A DNA stretch of 64,000 nucleotides from an uncultured Lachnobacterium sp. (GTDB lineage Bacteria; Bacillota; Clostridia; Lachnospirales; Lachnospiraceae), in NCBI GenBank assembly GCA_900550545.1, contig URSS01000004.1, forward strand, positions 56,103-120,102, given 5' to 3'. How positions within the stretch are numbered: position 1 is the first letter of the stretch; each line of letters starts with the position of its first letter. A program made the translations under genes and the position numbers. The notes under the pieces were generated by a model. That model worked only from the letters and a program-made list of their open reading frames with translations. It was not told where the DNA came from and did not search any database. Below are positions 35,076-42,757 of this stretch, one piece after another.

Positions 35076-37829
35076 TTAATCTTCAAATACAGGAATACTC
35101 TTACGATATCGTAATGTAATATTGTCAATCTCAAGTCCTGTTGCTCCAAAATAAATTTTAATATAGTGACACGATCCAAATACTGTTCCAAATGCTCTCT
35201 TATCCGTAAACCATTCTCCCTCCGATCCACGGAAAGAAATCATCTCTTTGAATACGTTATCGTAATACAATGTGATCGGCAACTGTGACAGTTCTCCCAA
35301 TGGCGAACGGGCAGTAATCTCAATGTCATACTCTGCACTCTCTGCATTGATGCCGAATACAATCGTTGCCCCCATCTGGGTATCCCAGTCTTTTCCCGGA
35401 ATATAAACATCACCGTTTGCATCCGACTCATAGTAAATGATGTCATCGATTGCCGCATCTTCCTCGGTATCACCCTTGCGATCTTCTAACTCTTCATCGG
35501 ATATCATATCCATTTCATAGAGCATGGCCGGAGATTTCAAAATAAATCCGAGAATATTTCTGGCGTTTCTCTGCAACTGTCCGCGGGTGATACGCCCATC
35601 CGCCAAAGCTTCTATCAGATTATCCTGTGTCTGATCGGAAGCATCGGAAGTAACCATATACAAATCATTCTGTGCCATTACCATCGCCGCATGATTCTTC
35701 ATGTTCGATGGCTCACCCTCGGTGTTTGCTGCTGCCCACCAGTCACTCATTACAATTCCTTCAAAGCCCCAGTCTTTGCGTAGCACAATCGTATTTAAAT
35801 CATAGTTTCCTGCTGTCCACAGACCATTTATCGGTCCATATGTAGTCATCACGGAACGCGCCTTACCCTCTTTAATAGAAATCTCATAGCCTTTGAAATA
35901 AATTTCACGAAGGGCCCGTACGGATACTACAGCCTCAACTTCACGTCGATGTGCCTCCTGATTGTTGGTAGAAAAATGCTTGATTGTTCCAGTCGAACCT
36001 ACAATGCCAAGTCCAATGATCTGTACTGCCCCCATCTTTCCGGTAAGGAGTGGATCTTCAGAAATATATTCAAAATTTCTTCCATTCAACGGGCTTCTGT
36101 GAATATTTAATCCCGGTCCCAACAGCGCATCCACACGATTCTTGCGTAGTTCAAGTCCCGTCATCTCGTATAACTTTTCTACCAGTTCCAGATGAAACGT
36201 ACATCCCAGGGATGTTCCGTTTGGCAGTGAAAATGCTTTCGTTCCACAATCCAGCCGGAGTCCGGAAGGTCCATCGGTCGTACATGCCGCCGGAATACCA
36301 AACCCACGAAGAGACTCTGTCAATCCTCCAAACGCCGAACCAGTTCCCGGCGTAACCTTCGGGCTGCACATTCCCTCACCACGGAAAAGCATCATAAGAT
36401 CTTCATTCGACAACTGTGCAATAAATTCGTCCATGGTAATCTTATCGTGGTACACATCTGCAAGTTTGTATCCCCTGTCACCGGTATATGCGATCGCCGG
36501 AATTTCTTCTATGCGGTCATACGGACCAACTGTGCGTTTAGGTACCTGTGTATAAGTAATGCTTCCATCCTTTGCGCGTGTCATACGCTCATAAGATTCT
36601 GTCGGAGCACACACCTCTTCCAACTCCTCAATTACCAGAAGCTCCTGCACATATTCTGCCACACGCTCCGCGCTGCGGACATCTGCGCCGACATAGATTC
36701 CATACTTTCCAGCCTCTAGCAAAAAGCAATCCTTATGTCCGGTTGCTCCGGTATCATCGTATGAAGCATAGGTTGATTTTGGAATCGTAATCGTAACCGT
36801 CTGCATCTCCCCCGGTGCCAGTTCCTTTGTCTTGGCAAATCCGGCAAGCACTCGCGCCGGCTTGTCCAAAGCCACCTGCGGTGCTTCAATATACACCTGA
36901 ACAACCTCTTTTCCAGCCAGGTCTCCAGTATTCTTAACGGTTGTTTTTAATTCAATGGAATCTTTCTGCTCTGCAAATACAGATTCCATGGAAAATGTCG
37001 TATAAGAAAGTCCATATCCGAACGGATAGATAACCTTATCTTTTGCAAAAGTTTCAAAATAACGATATCCTACATAGATGTCTTCTTTGTAATAATTGCA
37101 CTTCGCGTCTCCAAAATTTGCTGTACACGGATAGTCTTCAATATTCTCTGCTATCGTATCCGTAAGCTTTCCGCATGGATTCACACGGCCGGTGATTACA
37201 TCACATACACCATTTCCGCCTTCCTGCCCTCCCTGCCATGCATAAAGCACAGCGGACGGTTGTAATTCTTCTGCCCACTTCATATCAATGATGTTTCCGA
37301 CATTGAGAATCACTGCGGTGCGTTTAAATTTTCTGCTTACCTTTGCAATCATCTCCCTCTCAACATCCGTCAAAAGGTAACTGCCCGCTTCATTGGCATT
37401 GTCCTGATCCTCTCCCGCAGTCCGGCCAATGATGACAAGTGCAATATCATCATCTTCTGCCACGGTCAATGCATCATCCACCGGCATCTCTTCCTGCGAC
37501 CATGGCACAAGTCCCCAGCCTGCTCCGGCATCATACGGATGCTCCTTGATCCAGTCCTCATACACCTGTAATACCTTCTCATCCAGCGAAATATCGCTTT
37601 CCTTCTTCAGTGCATCAAGAATGCCAACCACATATCTGGTGTTTACCAGCCCGCCAGATCCCAGACCACTTTTGTAATAGTGAAAGGCCATCCGTCCAAA
37701 GACTGCCACCTTATCTCCCTTACGCAAAGGAAGTGTCTGATTTTCATTTTTAACCAGCACACAGCCTTCTGCCACGGCCTGTCTTGCCAGTGCCGCATAC
37801 CTCTCACTATCTACTGCATATTTCCCCAT
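35076..37829 (-). CDS. Beta-glucosidase-type glycoside hydrolase family 3, domain-permuted
   Basis: 917 residues, no signal peptide, so probably cytoplasmic and acting on imported oligosaccharides. The domain order is reversed from most GH3. The alpha/beta sandwich (usual C-terminal domain) comes first (about 10-245, with VLVKNENQTLPL and YPFGYGLSYT). An FN3-like domain follows (about 265-375). The TIM-barrel (usual N-terminal domain) comes last (about 445-780), with catalytic Asp696 in GIVMSDWW and substrate motifs GPGLNIHRSPLNGRNFEYISEDP and KHFSTNNQE. A PA14-free C-terminal tail ends it. Same permutation as the Butyrivibrio and Ruminococcus albus beta-glucosidases. GAGAGG site 6 bases before the ATG. 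Confidence 0.93.
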   Translation of the reverse strand: MGKYAVDSERYAALARQAVAEGCVLVKNENQTLPLRKGDKVAVFGRMAFHYYKSGLGSGGLVNTRYVVGILDALKKESDISLDEKVLQVYEDWIKEHPYDAGAGWGLVPWSQEEMPVDDALTVAEDDDIALVIIGRTAGEDQDNANEAGSYLLTDVEREMIAKVSRKFKRTAVILNVGNIIDMKWAEELQPSAVLYAWQGGQEGGNGVCDVITGRVNPCGKLTDTIAENIEDYPCTANFGDAKCNYYKEDIYVGYRYFETFAKDKVIYPFGYGLSYTTFSMESVFAEQKDSIELKTTVKNTGDLAGKEVVQVYIEAPQVALDKPARVLAGFAKTKELAPGEMQTVTITIPKSTYASYDDTGATGHKDCFLLEAGKYGIYVGADVRSAERVAEYVQELLVIEELEEVCAPTESYERMTRAKDGSITYTQVPKRTVGPYDRIEEIPAIAYTGDRGYKLADVYHDKITMDEFIAQLSNEDLMMLFRGEGMCSPKVTPGTGSAFGGLTESLRGFGIPAACTTDGPSGLRLDCGTKAFSLPNGTSLGCTFHLELVEKLYEMTGLELRKNRVDALLGPGLNIHRSPLNGRNFEYISEDPLLTGKMGAVQIIGLGIVGSTGTIKHFSTNNQEAHRREVEAVVSVRALREIYFKGYEISIKEGKARSVMTTYGPINGLWTAGNYDLNTIVLRKDWGFEGIVMSDWWAAANTEGEPSNMKNHAAMVMAQNDLYMVTSDASDQTQDNLIEALADGRITRGQLQRNARNILGFILKSPAMLYEMDMISDEELEDRKGDTEEDAAIDDIIYYESDANGDVYIPGKDWDTQMGATIVFGINAESAEYDIEITARSPLGELSQLPITLYYDNVFKEMISFRGSEGEWFTDKRAFGTVFGSCHYIKIYFGATGLEIDNITLRYRKSIPVFED

Positions 37830-37933
37830 AATATACCTCTCTTTTTAATACAAATATCAGTCCATGCAATATCTTCATAAATTATAGCAAAAACAATATA
37901 AAAAATGAAGTGGATTTTATCCACTTCACTCTC

Positions 37934-38125
37934 TTATTTTCCTCTTCCAATTTCTGCAATACTATTCACAAACTGCTGCATTTCTTCCTTGGAACCAATG
38001 CCCCGCGCCGCATCTATAACCTGCTTCTTTTCATCTTCCTCTAATGACGAAAAACCGCGCATCGCATTCTCATTCATCGCAAGTCCGAATCCCAGTCCCA
38101 ACGGAAGTCCATCTTCTTTTACCAT
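37934..38125 (-). CDS. Small conserved-looking protein, function unknown
   Basis: 63 residues, soluble. A Gly/Leu-rich start (LPLGLGFGLAMNENAMRGF) is followed by a charged helical part (LEEDEKKQVIDAARGIGSKEEMQQFVNSIAEIG). An AAGGAGG site 6 bases before the ATG supports a real gene. No family recognised. It sits between the HPt gene and the GH3 gene. Confidence 0.7.
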   Translation of the reverse strand: MVKEDGLPLGLGFGLAMNENAMRGFSSLEEDEKKQVIDAARGIGSKEEMQQFVNSIAEIGRGK

Positions 38126-38251
38126 ACACTGCCTCCTTGATCTTGCCTATCGCTTATTAAAAACGCCTTATCACTTACAAGATCAAGTATGCGCAGTTTA
38201 TTCTTTTTTATTCTTTGTGTGCTGTAAGCAACGCCCAATGTGTTCTCTTAT

Positions 38252-38599
38252 TTATTGAAGTTCACGAATAGAAGAAACCGTCACGTCATAGTCAGACTCT
38301 AACTTTTCCATCATCTCCGGTGTTACATCATTTTTTCCGTTTCGTAATACCTCTGTCACATCATAGCTGGATTTGTACAGGCGATCCAGTCCCAAATTCT
38401 GACATACACCTTTTAAGGTATGGGCTGCACGAAATGCTTCTTCGAGATTCTGTGCTTCAAGATTTTTTATAATATTTGCATAGCTCTCATCTGCGAGAAA
38501 TTTAATCAGAAACTTCTCAATCAATGCATCATTCTGTAAACGATCTTTTACGGATGCATAATCGCTATCCATGTTCTTGTATACCTGCTCAACTGTCAT
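38252..38599 (-). CDS. Histidine phosphotransfer (HPt) domain protein
   Basis: 115 residues forming a single HPt four-helix bundle. The phosphorylatable His lies in FRAAHTLKGVCQNLGL (His60 from the chosen start). It relays phosphoryl groups between a histidine kinase and a response regulator, but neither partner is in the window. I chose the ATG at 38599 because GGAG lies 6 bases upstream; an in-frame ATG pair at 38611-38614 has no ribosome site. It follows spoVAC by about 70 bases. Confidence 0.88.
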   Translation of the reverse strand: MTVEQVYKNMDSDYASVKDRLQNDALIEKFLIKFLADESYANIIKNLEAQNLEEAFRAAHTLKGVCQNLGLDRLYKSSYDVTEVLRNGKNDVTPEMMEKLESDYDVTVSSIRELQ

Positions 38600-38667
38600 T
38601 GTTTTCTCCATCATTATATAGTTTGTAAAGATATATTTATTATATCTTTACAAATGTTTTCTGTCAA

Positions 38668-39156
38668 TTAAACTATACAAAACATACCTAAAATCCAGTA
38701 AATAAGGCCCAGTACCCAACTCGAAAAAATACCATACAAAATTACAGGCCCTGCTATTTTAAAAATCTGGCATCCAATTCCAAATACCTGACCTTCCTTC
38801 TGAAATTCGACCGCCGATGCACAGACACCATTGGCAAATCCAGTAATTGGGACCAAAGCCCCGGCGCCTCCCCAGTTTGCCAGAAGCCCATAGACATTAA
38901 AACTCGTAAGAATTACCGAAAGCAATACCAATATCAGGCTGCACCACAACGCCGCGTCATCCTGCTTTGCTCCAAACACGCCCATTGCAATGTTTAAAAT
39001 GATCTGTCCCAAAAGGCAGATTACACCTCCCATCACAAAGGCTTTCCCCATATTTGTCAACAGATTATGGGTAGGTGTCACCTGTTTGACATATGCATTG
39101 TACTGTTCATTTCGTTCCTGTTGCTTCTGATCCATTTGTTGCTGTTTTTGATTCAT
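38668..39156 (-). CDS. spoVAC: Stage V sporulation protein AC
   Basis: 162 residues from the ATG at 39156 (GGAAGGAG upstream). A Gln-rich cytoplasmic N-terminus (MNQKQQQMDQKQQERNEQY) precedes four to five hydrophobic segments. The SpoVAC pattern YVKQVTPTHNLLTNMGKAFVMGG and the NWGGAGALVPITGFANG loop are present. SpoVAC is a membrane component with mechanosensitive-channel-like behaviour in the spore inner membrane. Its usual partner spoVAD is 7.3 kb away. Confidence 0.95.
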   Translation of the reverse strand: MNQKQQQMDQKQQERNEQYNAYVKQVTPTHNLLTNMGKAFVMGGVICLLGQIILNIAMGVFGAKQDDAALWCSLILVLLSVILTSFNVYGLLANWGGAGALVPITGFANGVCASAVEFQKEGQVFGIGCQIFKIAGPVILYGIFSSWVLGLIYWILGMFCIV

Positions 39157-39205
39157 TCTCTGCTCCTTCCGCAACGACATCTGCAAAGAAACGGATCAAA
39201 TCGCT

Positions 39206-39547
39206 TTACATAGTTGGATGAAAGCTCGTTTTTACCTGCCACAGATCCGGCTCCTGCTCGCCCCATGCGAACAGTTCCTTCATCTGCTCATCATGCTCTG
39301 GAAGTGGTTCATATCCTTTGACCATCTTAATCAGATATGCTTCCTTTTCATCCTTTGGCGAAAGCGTGTCCACAACACTCAACAGGTATTCTGATAACGC
39401 CTCCGGTTCCATATCTGCATCTGCCGATACATTAAATAATTTTTTTAAAAGTCCTGCGATATAATAAAATTCATAATTGCCAAGCAATACCGATTTTTGC
39501 ATATTGCATTTTAAAATTACGCTCTGACGTGCAATGGATGTTACCAT
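39206..39547 (-). CDS. Protein of unknown function between spoVAB and spoVAC
   Basis: 113 residues, soluble. An N-terminal hydrophobic-mixed stretch (QKSVLLGNYEFYYIAGLLKKLF) is followed by an acidic helical part. GAGG lies 8 bases before the ATG. No equivalent gene is present in the Bacillus subtilis spoVA operon order AA-AB-AC-AD, so its placement inside the cluster suggests a sporulation role. No family recognised. Confidence 0.75.
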   Translation of the reverse strand: MVTSIARQSVILKCNMQKSVLLGNYEFYYIAGLLKKLFNVSADADMEPEALSEYLLSVVDTLSPKDEKEAYLIKMVKGYEPLPEHDEQMKELFAWGEQEPDLWQVKTSFHPTM

Positions 39548-39616
39548 AAATATTTCCTCTTTTCCTTTCTCTTTTGTATGTTCTACTGTCTGTTATTGTA
39601 CCACAATCCATACGCT

Positions 39617-40075
39617 TTACCAGTACTTTGGCAGGCCATACCCACAGAAAAAGTAATACATCGAACCAGCCAGTTTTCCAAATGCCATGGCAATCATGAC
39701 CCAGCTCAATCCCCGGTTGATATACAGCCGTCGAAACAAAATCGGAAATGTATTTAAAATTTCCGCCAGAGCCACTGCGATGCAGCCAACAAAGATTCCA
39801 GCTGCCAAACCATAGATGGCAATCATCACATGCGCCATCCAAGAAATCGGAAAACGCGCTTTCCACTCAAAAACAGAAAATATCGCTCCAACCATTACGC
39901 CGAAAACAATGCTGTTCTCAATCTCGAAAATATGATTTCCCATATTATTTTTTTTGATCATACGCGGAACTACACCAATGACCAGAATGAAGGCAAATGT
40001 TCCGGCAGACACAGCAATTCCACAGGCAATTGCAAGCAGGCCTATCAGTATGTGGCTAATTAACATCATGCTCAT
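39617..40075 (-). CDS. spoVAB: Stage V sporulation protein AB
   Basis: 152 residues with about five membrane helices: ISHILIGLLAIACGIAVSAGTFAFI, the basic VVPRMI loop, and GLAAGIFVGCIAVALAEILNTFP, matching the SpoVAB pattern. Part of the SpoVA dipicolinate channel. The start overlaps the spoVAA 3' end by 20 bases; the ATG at 40075 or at 40069 may be used, the latter fitting the GGAAAGG site better. Confidence 0.92.
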   Translation of the reverse strand: MSMMLISHILIGLLAIACGIAVSAGTFAFILVIGVVPRMIKKNNMGNHIFEIENSIVFGVMVGAIFSVFEWKARFPISWMAHVMIAIYGLAAGIFVGCIAVALAEILNTFPILFRRLYINRGLSWVMIAMAFGKLAGSMYYFFCGYGLPKYW

Positions 40076-40703
40076 GTCCTTTCCGCCCTGCATTCTCAAT
40101 AAAGGTGGTATCAATGTCTTTTTCGTACTTACGCATTTCTACCTGAATCGGTGTCGGATCTGATGTAATTTTCTTTTTGCCAATATGATTAAAGAACACC
40201 AGAATTCCAACTGCCAGACCAAGTCCATAACAGATTTCAATTTCTGACACAGTCGGTTTTTTCTGCCCGATCACCTGTCCATAGAACCGATCAAACACTT
40301 CCCCGATGGAAATGTCATTGTTAAACGCCATAATTGTAAATGCAGATCCTAAAAAAATGGTAATGCACAACAATGTCACTTTGAAATACTCTCTCCATTT
40401 TGGTGCGATTGGAGATGCGATATATTCCACAACAAAATCCTGTTCTCCATAACTTACAACCTCCACATTTGGATAATCCTGCTGAATCAGATCAATCACA
40501 TTCAATATGGAAAATACCTCGATGCGCTTCTTTTTCTTTCCGACATCCTTTTTAAAGGTATATAGTGTTTTATTCTTTACACCGGCGGCAATGGCTGGAT
40601 CACTGCATTGTACCGACATCACATCCATGATTTTTATCTGCGGTTCGTAGCAGACACTGTTCATATCTGCTTTCACATATACCGTTTCATGCTTTTCCTT
40701 CAT
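40056..40703 (-). CDS. spoVAA: Stage V sporulation protein AA
   Basis: 215 residues. A soluble N-terminal domain (about 1-115, VYVKADMNSV ... NVIDLIQQDYPNVEVVSYGEQDFVVEY) precedes two membrane helices (about 125-145 and 170-190) with the SpoVAA motif FFNHIGKKK. The start overlaps the end of the upstream 61-residue gene by 17 bases. An in-frame GTG at 40709 is an alternative start. Confidence 0.92.
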   Translation of the reverse strand: MKEKHETVYVKADMNSVCYEPQIKIMDVMSVQCSDPAIAAGVKNKTLYTFKKDVGKKKKRIEVFSILNVIDLIQQDYPNVEVVSYGEQDFVVEYIASPIAPKWREYFKVTLLCITIFLGSAFTIMAFNNDISIGEVFDRFYGQVIGQKKPTVSEIEICYGLGLAVGILVFFNHIGKKKITSDPTPIQVEMRKYEKDIDTTFIENAGRKGHEHDVN

Positions 40704-40872
40704 ATTCACAATTGCTCTTTACAAGCGTTCCTTCCTTCGGCGTTGCATTTTTGCTGCAGGACAGCATATACCAGCCTGCCAGTGCGATGATAACGACAAG
40801 GGCGATGCCCAATATGATACGGTAGCAGCGTACACCATTACCTGTGTGTTTCTTTTTGCTTTGTTGTTCCAT
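40687..40872 (-). CDS. Small single-span membrane protein leading the spoVA cluster
   Basis: 61 residues: a basic N-terminus (KKKHTGNGVRCYR), one membrane helix (IILGIALVVIIALAGWYML) and a short outer tail. A strong AAGGAGG site 6 bases before the ATG supports expression. It overlaps spoVAA, so it is the first visible gene of the spoVAA-AB-x-AC unit. No family recognised. Confidence 0.75.
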   Translation of the reverse strand: MEQQSKKKHTGNGVRCYRIILGIALVVIIALAGWYMLSCSKNATPKEGTLVKSNCEYEGKA

Positions 40873-41000
40873 GCGCGCCTCCTTTTCTTCTGTGCTAGTA
40901 TGTACCTTTTTTTACGCATTATTCCAAATTTTCAAAGTATGCCAAAAGATGATTGACAGGTTCTCCTTTTGGACATACATTAAGAGTAGATGTGAGGTAT

Positions 41001-41490
41001 CAAAGTTCGTGTTGCCGCTGCTCTGCGTGGGTGCTCTTCTTTTCAGGTTAGTTATCCAGAATTTGAATTTTCAAAAAATTCCCCACTGACTCCTTTTATG
41101 ATTTCCGTCCGTTCAAGTTTCGACAAGGCACAGTCACTGTCCGTCTCTCACAGATGACGTCTGAAGTATTTTGTGACGGTCTTAGTGATGGGGTAAAGAA
41201 TACCGTGCCCACGGGTCGCATTTGCGCCCTCGTTCTACCATAGGCATATGAAGTTTTACGGTGGGCGACACAATGGAGAGTGGGCACAATAAAATTTCTG
41301 AACCCCACCACTTAGACCGGCTAAAAATGCTGAACGCATCTGTGAGAGACGGACAGTGACTGTGCCTTGTCGAAACGCGAGCCGGACAGAAAATTTGAGT
41401 CAGTGGGAAACTTCATGAAAATATCAAAATTCTGTCTAAAACCACCTGAAAAAAAGAGCACCCACGCAGAGCAAGGAAACAACAACTTTG
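41001..41490. repeat. 490-bp imperfect palindrome: two ~210-bp inverted copies around a ~67-bp centre
   Basis: Left copy 41001-41212, right copy 41280-41490. A perfect 40-bp inverted match (41117-41156 with 41337-41376) includes CGACAAGGCACAGTCACTGT. A second perfect 20-bp match (41019-41038 with 41454-41473) includes TGCTCTGCGTGGGTGCTCTT. Further matches are CCCCACTGACTC, GGTCT-AGTG-TGGGGT, GTGCCCAC and outermost CAAAGTT/AACTTTG. The parts between are diverged and contain small indels, so this is an old inverted duplication with selectively conserved blocks. No plausible protein is encoded. It fills the gap between the divergent spoVA and thrE-type units. Confidence 0.9.
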
Positions 41491-41535
41491 AAGGGCCTCC
41501 GACAACCAAGTATTATGTGAAAGGAACTGCATTCT

Positions 41536-42315
41536 ATGGTGCAAACGAAAGAAATTATGACACTTGCCGTAGAAATCGGTGACATCATGCTGCGAAGCGG
41601 CGCCGAACTCTACCGCGTGGAAGACTCTCTCATACGAATACTCGAAGCATACGGCATCGAAGACTTTGACGTGTATGTTCTCTCGAATGGTATCTTTGCC
41701 AGCGCCAACGAAAGCCGCGACGATGCCTGCAGTATGATCCGGCATGTGCCGCTCTCTGGTGTAAATCTCAGTAAAGTGGCAGCTTTAAATCAGCTGACAA
41801 GAGACATCTGCGATCACACCTGTTCCATCGCTGAAGCAAATGTACGGCTGGCAGAGTGCAAAAAGCTCCCGCCTTATCCGAGGCCTCTGCTTATCGGTGG
41901 ATGCGCGATTGCCTGCGGATGCCTCTGTTATCTCTTTGGCGGTACCCATGTGCTCGACATGCTTTTTGCCACGATCATCGGGGGACTCGAGGAAGCGTTT
42001 CTCCTTGCGTGCCAGAAGCACCGCATTACGCGTTTTCTCACGACCATCTATGCAAGTATTTTTGTGGCAGTACTGACCATTCTTGTTTTTATGACCGGAC
42101 TTCCGATTCATTATGACAAGATCATTATCGGTGATATCATGCCACTTGTTCCGGGAATTGTTTTTACGACTTCGATCCGCGATTTTTATAACAGTGATTA
42201 TCTGTCCGGAACGATTCATCTCATTGATGCACTGCTCACGGCACTGTGTATTGCAGTAGGTGTTGGTCTTCCGATTATTCTGTTCCGCTACATGGGAGGA
42301 GGTTTTCCTTTATGA
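41536..42315 (+). CDS. Threonine/serine exporter ThrE-type, N-terminal subunit
   Basis: 259 residues. A cytoplasmic N-terminal region with the ThrE/DUF1212 pattern (AVEIGDIMLRSGAELYRVEDSLIRI) is followed by about five membrane helices and the motif GDIMPLVPGIVFTTSIRDF. In actinobacteria these are one protein; here the C-terminal half is a separate overlapping gene. The transported compound is inferred from family only. Confidence 0.9.
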   Translation: MVQTKEIMTLAVEIGDIMLRSGAELYRVEDSLIRILEAYGIEDFDVYVLSNGIFASANESRDDACSMIRHVPLSGVNLSKVAALNQLTRDICDHTCSIAEANVRLAECKKLPPYPRPLLIGGCAIACGCLCYLFGGTHVLDMLFATIIGGLEEAFLLACQKHRITRFLTTIYASIFVAVLTILVFMTGLPIHYDKIIIGDIMPLVPGIVFTTSIRDFYNSDYLSGTIHLIDALLTALCIAVGVGLPIILFRYMGGGFPL

Positions 42316-42752
42316 CATATGTGATTCAATTTGTGTTCGCAATGATTGCAACGATTGCTTTTGCGCTTTTGTTCTGCGCCCCTAAAAAAGAACTCGTTTT
42401 CTGTGGATTATCCGGCGCACTCGGCTGGATCGTATACTATATTCTCATTCAGCTAAATGGCAATGTGGTACTCGCCTCTTTGGTTGCCACTTTTATTCTG
42501 GCCGTTTTTTCAAGGACCATGGCTGTCGTGCGGCGCAATCCTGCCACGGTATATCTATTATGTGGAATTTTCCCTTTGGTACCTGGCGCCGGCATTTATT
42601 ATACTGCGTACTATCTGATCACAAATGAAAGCTCGCTTTTTTCCGCAAAGGGACTTGAAACATTTGAAATTGCTTTGTCGATTGTATTTGGAATTATTTT
42701 TGGATTTGCAATTCCGGAAGCGCTTTTTCACCGCTCCCGGAATCAGAAATAG
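42312..42752 (+). CDS. Threonine/serine exporter ThrE-type, C-terminal subunit
   Basis: 146 residues with four to five membrane helices and the conserved FPLVPGAGIYYTAYYLI loop of the ThrE_2/DUF3815 family. The ATGA overlap with the upstream gene and GGAGGAGG ahead of the ATG show coupled translation, so the two probably form one transporter. Converges on the sulfhydrylase gene with only 5 bases between stops. Confidence 0.9.
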   Translation: MTYVIQFVFAMIATIAFALLFCAPKKELVFCGLSGALGWIVYYILIQLNGNVVLASLVATFILAVFSRTMAVVRRNPATVYLLCGIFPLVPGAGIYYTAYYLITNESSLFSAKGLETFEIALSIVFGIIFGFAIPEALFHRSRNQK

Positions 42753-42757
42753 AAATC

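Noticed and set aside
38138..38185. Inverted repeat TGATCTTG/CAAGATCA between the HPt and 63-residue genes.
   Set aside because: Eight-bp arms with a 32-base loop are weak; it may be a regulatory site but nothing else supports it.
39471..39866. A 131-codon minus-strand frame overlapping spoVAB and the 113-residue gene.
   Set aside because: Shadow of spoVAB in another frame, with no ribosome site and no family features.
40900..40970. Possible sigma-F/sigma-G promoter (GGCATA and GGAATAATG) ahead of the spoVA cluster.
   Set aside because: Only 12 bases separate the two boxes and the -10 match is imperfect, so I do not call it although a forespore promoter is expected.
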